Positions 63,892 through 64,000 of a stretch of DNA of 64,000 nucleotides are shown one piece after another (within the stretch, counting starts at the first letter, position 1; every line of letters starts with the position of its first letter). The position numbers were made by a program, and so were the translations under genes. The notes beneath the pieces are model-generated. The model did not search any database. It was not told where the DNA came from and was given only the letters and a program-made list of their open reading frames with translations. Source of the stretch: Carex sylvatica (taxonomy: Eukaryota; Streptophyta; Magnoliopsida; Poales; Cyperaceae). The stretch lies in assembly GCA_964058845.1 (NCBI GenBank), contig CAXKVR010000251.1, forward strand, positions 54,886 to 118,885. The letters run 5' to 3'.

Positions 63892-64000
63892 TCCTCTCCC
63901 CGAATGCGTATCCTCTACATTAACTCAAAAGGATCTTTTGAGTTAATGAATATCAATCGTTTGATTTAAAACGGAGCCAATCTGAATTCTGCTTATAACA

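Overview
This is a stretch of a plant (angiosperm) nuclear genome. The evidence is GT-AG-interrupted genes of strictly plant type (cytokinin dehydrogenase, a BAR-PH-ArfGAP-ankyrin AGD protein, plant THO1/HPR1, a plant mobile domain protein), long AT-rich intergenic DNA, and a very high density of DNA transposons with recognisable target-site duplications (TSDs). The species cannot be named from sequence alone. Six protein-coding genes can be supported, one of them inside a transposon. All exon boundaries were read by eye from splice signals, reading-frame phase and family conservation.

Layout. 1-16.3 kb: no gene; a patchwork of small non-autonomous elements, including a 411-bp element with a perfect 9-bp TSD, an 866-bp fold-back Mutator-like element (MULE) and a hAT-like element. 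16.8-20.7 kb (+): a complete five-exon cytokinin dehydrogenase, with a MITE in its proximal promoter and another in its last intron. 20.7-24.6 kb: more MITEs and an 856-bp hAT-type element. 24.6-31.4 kb: a 6,816-bp MULE with a perfect 9-bp TSD. It carries two convergent genes, an intact-looking plant mobile domain (PMD) gene (+) and a damaged MULE transposase (-). 34.4-34.9 kb (-): a small predicted membrane protein. 36.8-42.8 kb (-): a 20-exon THO complex subunit 1 gene. 43.6-47.9 kb: a second complete MULE (4,330 bp, perfect 9-bp TSD) with a transposase broken by one nonsense codon and a probable frameshift. 49.4-49.7 kb (-): a 100-residue two-helix membrane protein whose promoter and leader are duplicated. 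51.7-58.8 kb (-): a complete 19-exon ARF-GAP gene (AGD class) with two GC-AG introns. 61.4-63.8 kb: a 2.4-kb non-coding hAT-type element full of nested repeats.

The host genes are unrelated housekeeping or hormone genes: cytokinin breakdown, mRNA export through TREX, and ARF-dependent vesicle traffic. The most interesting object is the 24.6-31.4 kb MULE. It copies the two-gene convergent plan of maize MuDR, but a PMD gene sits where the second MuDR gene would be. Its ends are loaded with near-perfect hairpins built on CTCCACCGATC/GATCGGTGGAG, and similar hairpin-bearing ends occur in two smaller elements in this window.
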